A stretch of 15,069 nt of DNA, taken from contig CP070682.1 in assembly GCA_020352595.1 (NCBI GenBank), positions 1,948,433 to 1,963,501 of the forward strand. The letters run 5' to 3'. Every line of letters begins with the position of its first letter. Positions within the stretch are counted from its first letter, which is position 1. The notes beneath the pieces were generated by a model. It worked only from the letters and a program-made list of their open reading frames with translations, searched no databases and was not told where the DNA came from. Source of the stretch: a bacterium. Its GTDB lineage: Bacteria; BMS3Abin14. The translations under genes were made by a program, and so were the position numbers. Positions 12,764-15,069 of this stretch are shown piece by piece.

Positions 12764-15069
12764 CAGGCGACGTCCTTGAGCCTGACGGAAACCACCTGGG
12801 AGACACCGGGCTCTCTCATGGTGATGCCGTACAGGACGTCCGCCGCTTCCATGGTGAGCTTGTTGTGGGTGATGAGCATGAACTGGTACCGTTCCGACAA
12901 CTCCCTCACGATGCCGGCGAAGTTGTCGAGGTTATTTTCATCGAGGGGCGCGTCCACTTCGTCCAGGATGCAGACAGGGCTCGGCTTTGCCAGGAAGATG
13001 GAAAGGATCATGGTCAGGCTGACCATGGCCTTCTCCCCCCCCGAAAGCAGCTGCATGCTCTTCAGGCGCTTTCCCGGAAGACGGACCTGGATGTCGACAC
13101 CGGTGTTGAGCGGATCGTTCTCGTCCATGAGGAACATCTGGGCGTCGCCACCGTCGAAAAGCCTCGGAAACATCGTTGAAAAGTTCCGGTTTACCTCCTG
13201 GAAGGTCTCCAGAAACCTCTCCTTGCTCGTTCGGTTGATCTTGCGGATGGCTTTCTGGAGCGATTCCATGGAGGCTTCAAGGTCATTCTTCTGGCTGCTT
13301 AAAAATTCGAAGCGCTGATTGAGCTCCTCGAACTCCTCGACGGCGCCCGGATTGACCTCTCCGAGCCTTTGGATCTTGTCCCTGATCGAGGCGATCCTCT
13401 CAGCCGCTTCCTCCCTGTCGAAGGGACCCCTCTCCGCCGGCTCCGCGTCCAGCTGCGAGATGTCACGCCCGTGCTCCTCGGAAACCCTCTGGGCGATGTT
13501 CTGCATCTGGGTCCTGAGCTCGTGGATCCGGATATCCGTGATGGACGCCTCATCCCTGAGAGATCCGATGGCCGATCTGAGCTCCCTCGCCTTCGAGGAG
13601 AGGGTCTCGGCGTCCTGTCGAAGCTCGTCCTGCTTCCTTCTCAGGCTCTGGAGCCCTGCCTTCCTGTCCTCCAGCAGCTGTGCAGCGTCTCTGACCGCCT
13701 CCCTGCCGCTGGAGATCTCCCTCGTGTGCATCCCGATCCTCGCGGCGGCGTCCTCCAGTTCGAGGGAGACCCTGTCCCGCCTCTCATCGATCTCACGCCT
13801 GCGGCTTTCCGCCGTCTCAAGGGCCCGCTGGGAGCTTTCCCTCCTCAGGCTGACGGAATTGATCCTCATCCGCGCCTGCTCCAGCTCCGATCGTCTCTCC
13901 TCGACCTCGCTTCCCAGGGCCGCCATGGTCCTTTCCAGATCCTGGATCTGTGTCCTTGACGAGGCCTCATCACGGTCAACCTCAGAGAGCCTTTCCTGAC
14001 AGCCCTGGATGGTCCGGGACAGTTCCTCGTCCTCCAGATCCATGAGGGCCATCTCGGACTGGAGATCATCAGCGGAAGATCTCAGCTGACCAAGCTCCCG
14101 GTCTGCAAGGGAGACCGAACTTTCGAGGGCGAACCTGACCTTCTCCTTGTCGCGTCCGGTGACTTCAAGCTCCGCCAGTTCAGCCTCCAGACCATCCGCC
14201 TTTTCCTTCAATGTCTCCCTCTGGCTCCTGGTCTTTTCAAAACGGGCCTCCACCTGCCCCAGTTCCTTGCTCACTTCCCTGATCTTGCGCTTTCTGGCCA
14301 GAAGGGTCTCCTCCGTGTCCTGATTGCCGCCGGTGATGACTCCTGTGGGCTCAACGACGTCGCCGTCCAGGGTGACCAGGGTGGCTGTGAGACCATTTTC
14401 CTTCCAGAGCCTGACGGCCAGGTCGAGGTCCTCCACGAGGAGCGTGCCTCCCAGGAGAAAATCACCGACGCCGTTGAGCTGCGCCGAAAAACCCACGAGA
14501 TCGGCCAGTGGTCCGTGGATGCCTTTTCCTTTGGCGCGTTTCAGGGATCCGTTGTCGTCCCTGTGTCCGTTTGAACGGGGCGTTTTGTGGATGAAGCTGC
14601 CGCGACCGACAGCCCTTTCCTTCAGGTAATCCACCGCCGAGCGCCCGCTCTCCGGTTCATCAACGATGACGTGGCCAAGCCTCTCCCCCAGGACGGCCAT
14701 GACAGCCTTCTCGTAGACCTGGGGAACTTCCAGGTAGTCGGCCACGACCCCTATGACTCCGGCCTTGCGTGACTCACCGTGGCTCTTGAGGACGCTGCGC
14801 TCCCCCTCGGGAAGCCCCTCCATCTGCTCCTCCAGGGCGTTGAGGGTGCGGATGAGCCCTCTGAGTTCGGCCTGCCTTTCGGATAGGGTTGCCAGCTCGC
14901 TCTCCGTGTTTGAGATGGCGGACCTGACCTGCAGGCTCTCGCCCCTGAGAGCGGACAGCCGGCCCGCCGAATCCTCCGATTCCGCGGTGGCGGTCTCCAG
15001 CTGGATTCTTCTTTCCGCCAGGACACCTTCCCCCTCCGTCACCCTTTCCCGCACAGCTTCCAGCCGTTG
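12763..15069 (-). CDS. smc: Chromosome segregation protein SMC, C-terminal two-thirds (partial)
   Basis: 768 residues are visible; the frame is open through the right edge, so the N-terminal ATPase half with Walker A is missing. SMC forms dimers that organise and separate chromosomes with ScpAB. Visible parts, in order, are a piece of the first coiled-coil arm, the hinge (about residues 103-248 of the fragment: VIGVVADYLEVP to GVITGGNQ) and a long returning coiled coil rich in Glu, Arg and Leu. The ATPase C-terminal half follows: signature LSGGEKA (about 675-681), Walker B VCILDEVDAPLDE and the His-loop LITHNK. Both halves of the gene's usual ~1190 residues fit. Rad50/SbcC is unlikely because the hinge is SMC-type and there is no zinc hook. 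The stop overlaps the Roadblock start. Confidence 0.95.
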   Translation of the reverse strand, partial: QRLEAVRERVTEGEGVLAERRIQLETATAESEDSAGRLSALRGESLQVRSAISNTESELATLSERQAELRGLIRTLNALEEQMEGLPEGERSVLKSHGESRKAGVIGVVADYLEVPQVYEKAVMAVLGERLGHVIVDEPESGRSAVDYLKERAVGRGSFIHKTPRSNGHRDDNGSLKRAKGKGIHGPLADLVGFSAQLNGVGDFLLGGTLLVEDLDLAVRLWKENGLTATLVTLDGDVVEPTGVITGGNQDTEETLLARKRKIREVSKELGQVEARFEKTRSQRETLKEKADGLEAELAELEVTGRDKEKVRFALESSVSLADRELGQLRSSADDLQSEMALMDLEDEELSRTIQGCQERLSEVDRDEASSRTQIQDLERTMAALGSEVEERRSELEQARMRINSVSLRRESSQRALETAESRRREIDERRDRVSLELEDAAARIGMHTREISSGREAVRDAAQLLEDRKAGLQSLRRKQDELRQDAETLSSKARELRSAIGSLRDEASITDIRIHELRTQMQNIAQRVSEEHGRDISQLDAEPAERGPFDREEAAERIASIRDKIQRLGEVNPGAVEEFEELNQRFEFLSSQKNDLEASMESLQKAIRKINRTSKERFLETFQEVNRNFSTMFPRLFDGGDAQMFLMDENDPLNTGVDIQVRLPGKRLKSMQLLSGGEKAMVSLTMILSIFLAKPSPVCILDEVDAPLDENNLDNFAGIVRELSERYQFMLITHNKLTMEAADVLYGITMREPGVSQVVSVRLKDVA

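Noticed and set aside
1..15069. Search for a defence, mobile or secondary-metabolite system
   Set aside because: All sizeable genes belong to known core or metabolic families; there are no transposases, integrases, att-like repeats, CRISPR repeats or toxin-antitoxin pairs.

Overview
The window is GC-rich bacterial chromosome with ordinary core and metabolic genes packed tightly on both strands. The set suggests a diderm, probably anaerobic or microaerophilic bacterium of the Desulfobacterota (former Deltaproteobacteria) type. The reasons are a split, archaeal-type glutamate synthase with its own ferredoxin, an AcnB-type aconitase, a secreted SurA/PpiC lipoprotein, a sigma-54-like promoter and an elongator-type tRNA-Met(CAU). 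The taxonomic call is inference from gene content; no marker gene was compared. I see no mobile element, CRISPR array, phage gene or other sign of recent transfer.

Positions 1-3655 (minus strand) hold a glutamate synthase cluster, in transcription order: a four-cluster ferredoxin, an FAD/NAD(P) oxidoreductase, the class II glutamine amidotransferase subunit, and the start of the FMN/ferredoxin-domain synthase subunit, which runs off the left edge. The oxidoreductase and ferredoxin would feed electrons to the synthase subunit, and the amidotransferase would supply ammonia from glutamine. The divergent region to the right (3656-4026) contains a near-consensus sigma-54 (-24/-12) promoter facing the cluster, an NtrC-like dyad just upstream of it, and a separate 19-bp inverted repeat about 100 bp upstream of the predicted start. 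Together these suggest nitrogen control.

Positions 4027-7984 (plus strand) hold glutamine-dependent NAD synthetase (nadE) and two SurA/PpiC-type peptidyl-prolyl isomerase genes. The first is a lipoprotein and the second has an ordinary signal peptide. Between the two, a strong sigma-70-like promoter is followed within a few bases by an intrinsic terminator hairpin, an odd arrangement in the second gene's leader.

Positions 7985-10819 hold aconitase B (acnB) behind a sigma-70-like promoter whose -10 is covered by a perfect palindrome resembling GntR/FCD-family operators. A probably bidirectional terminator separates acnB from a convergent tRNA-Met gene with its own promoter. A small one-helix membrane ORF follows on the plus strand.

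Positions 11311-15069 (minus strand) hold smc (partial, running off the right edge), a Roadblock/LC7 gene overlapping the smc stop codon, and ftsY. smc next to ftsY is a known arrangement; the Roadblock gene wedged between them is the notable point.

I found no clearly new multi-gene system. The best leads are regulatory: the sigma-54/NtrC-like region, the promoter-terminator stack, the acnB operator, and the smc-Roadblock-ftsY coupling.
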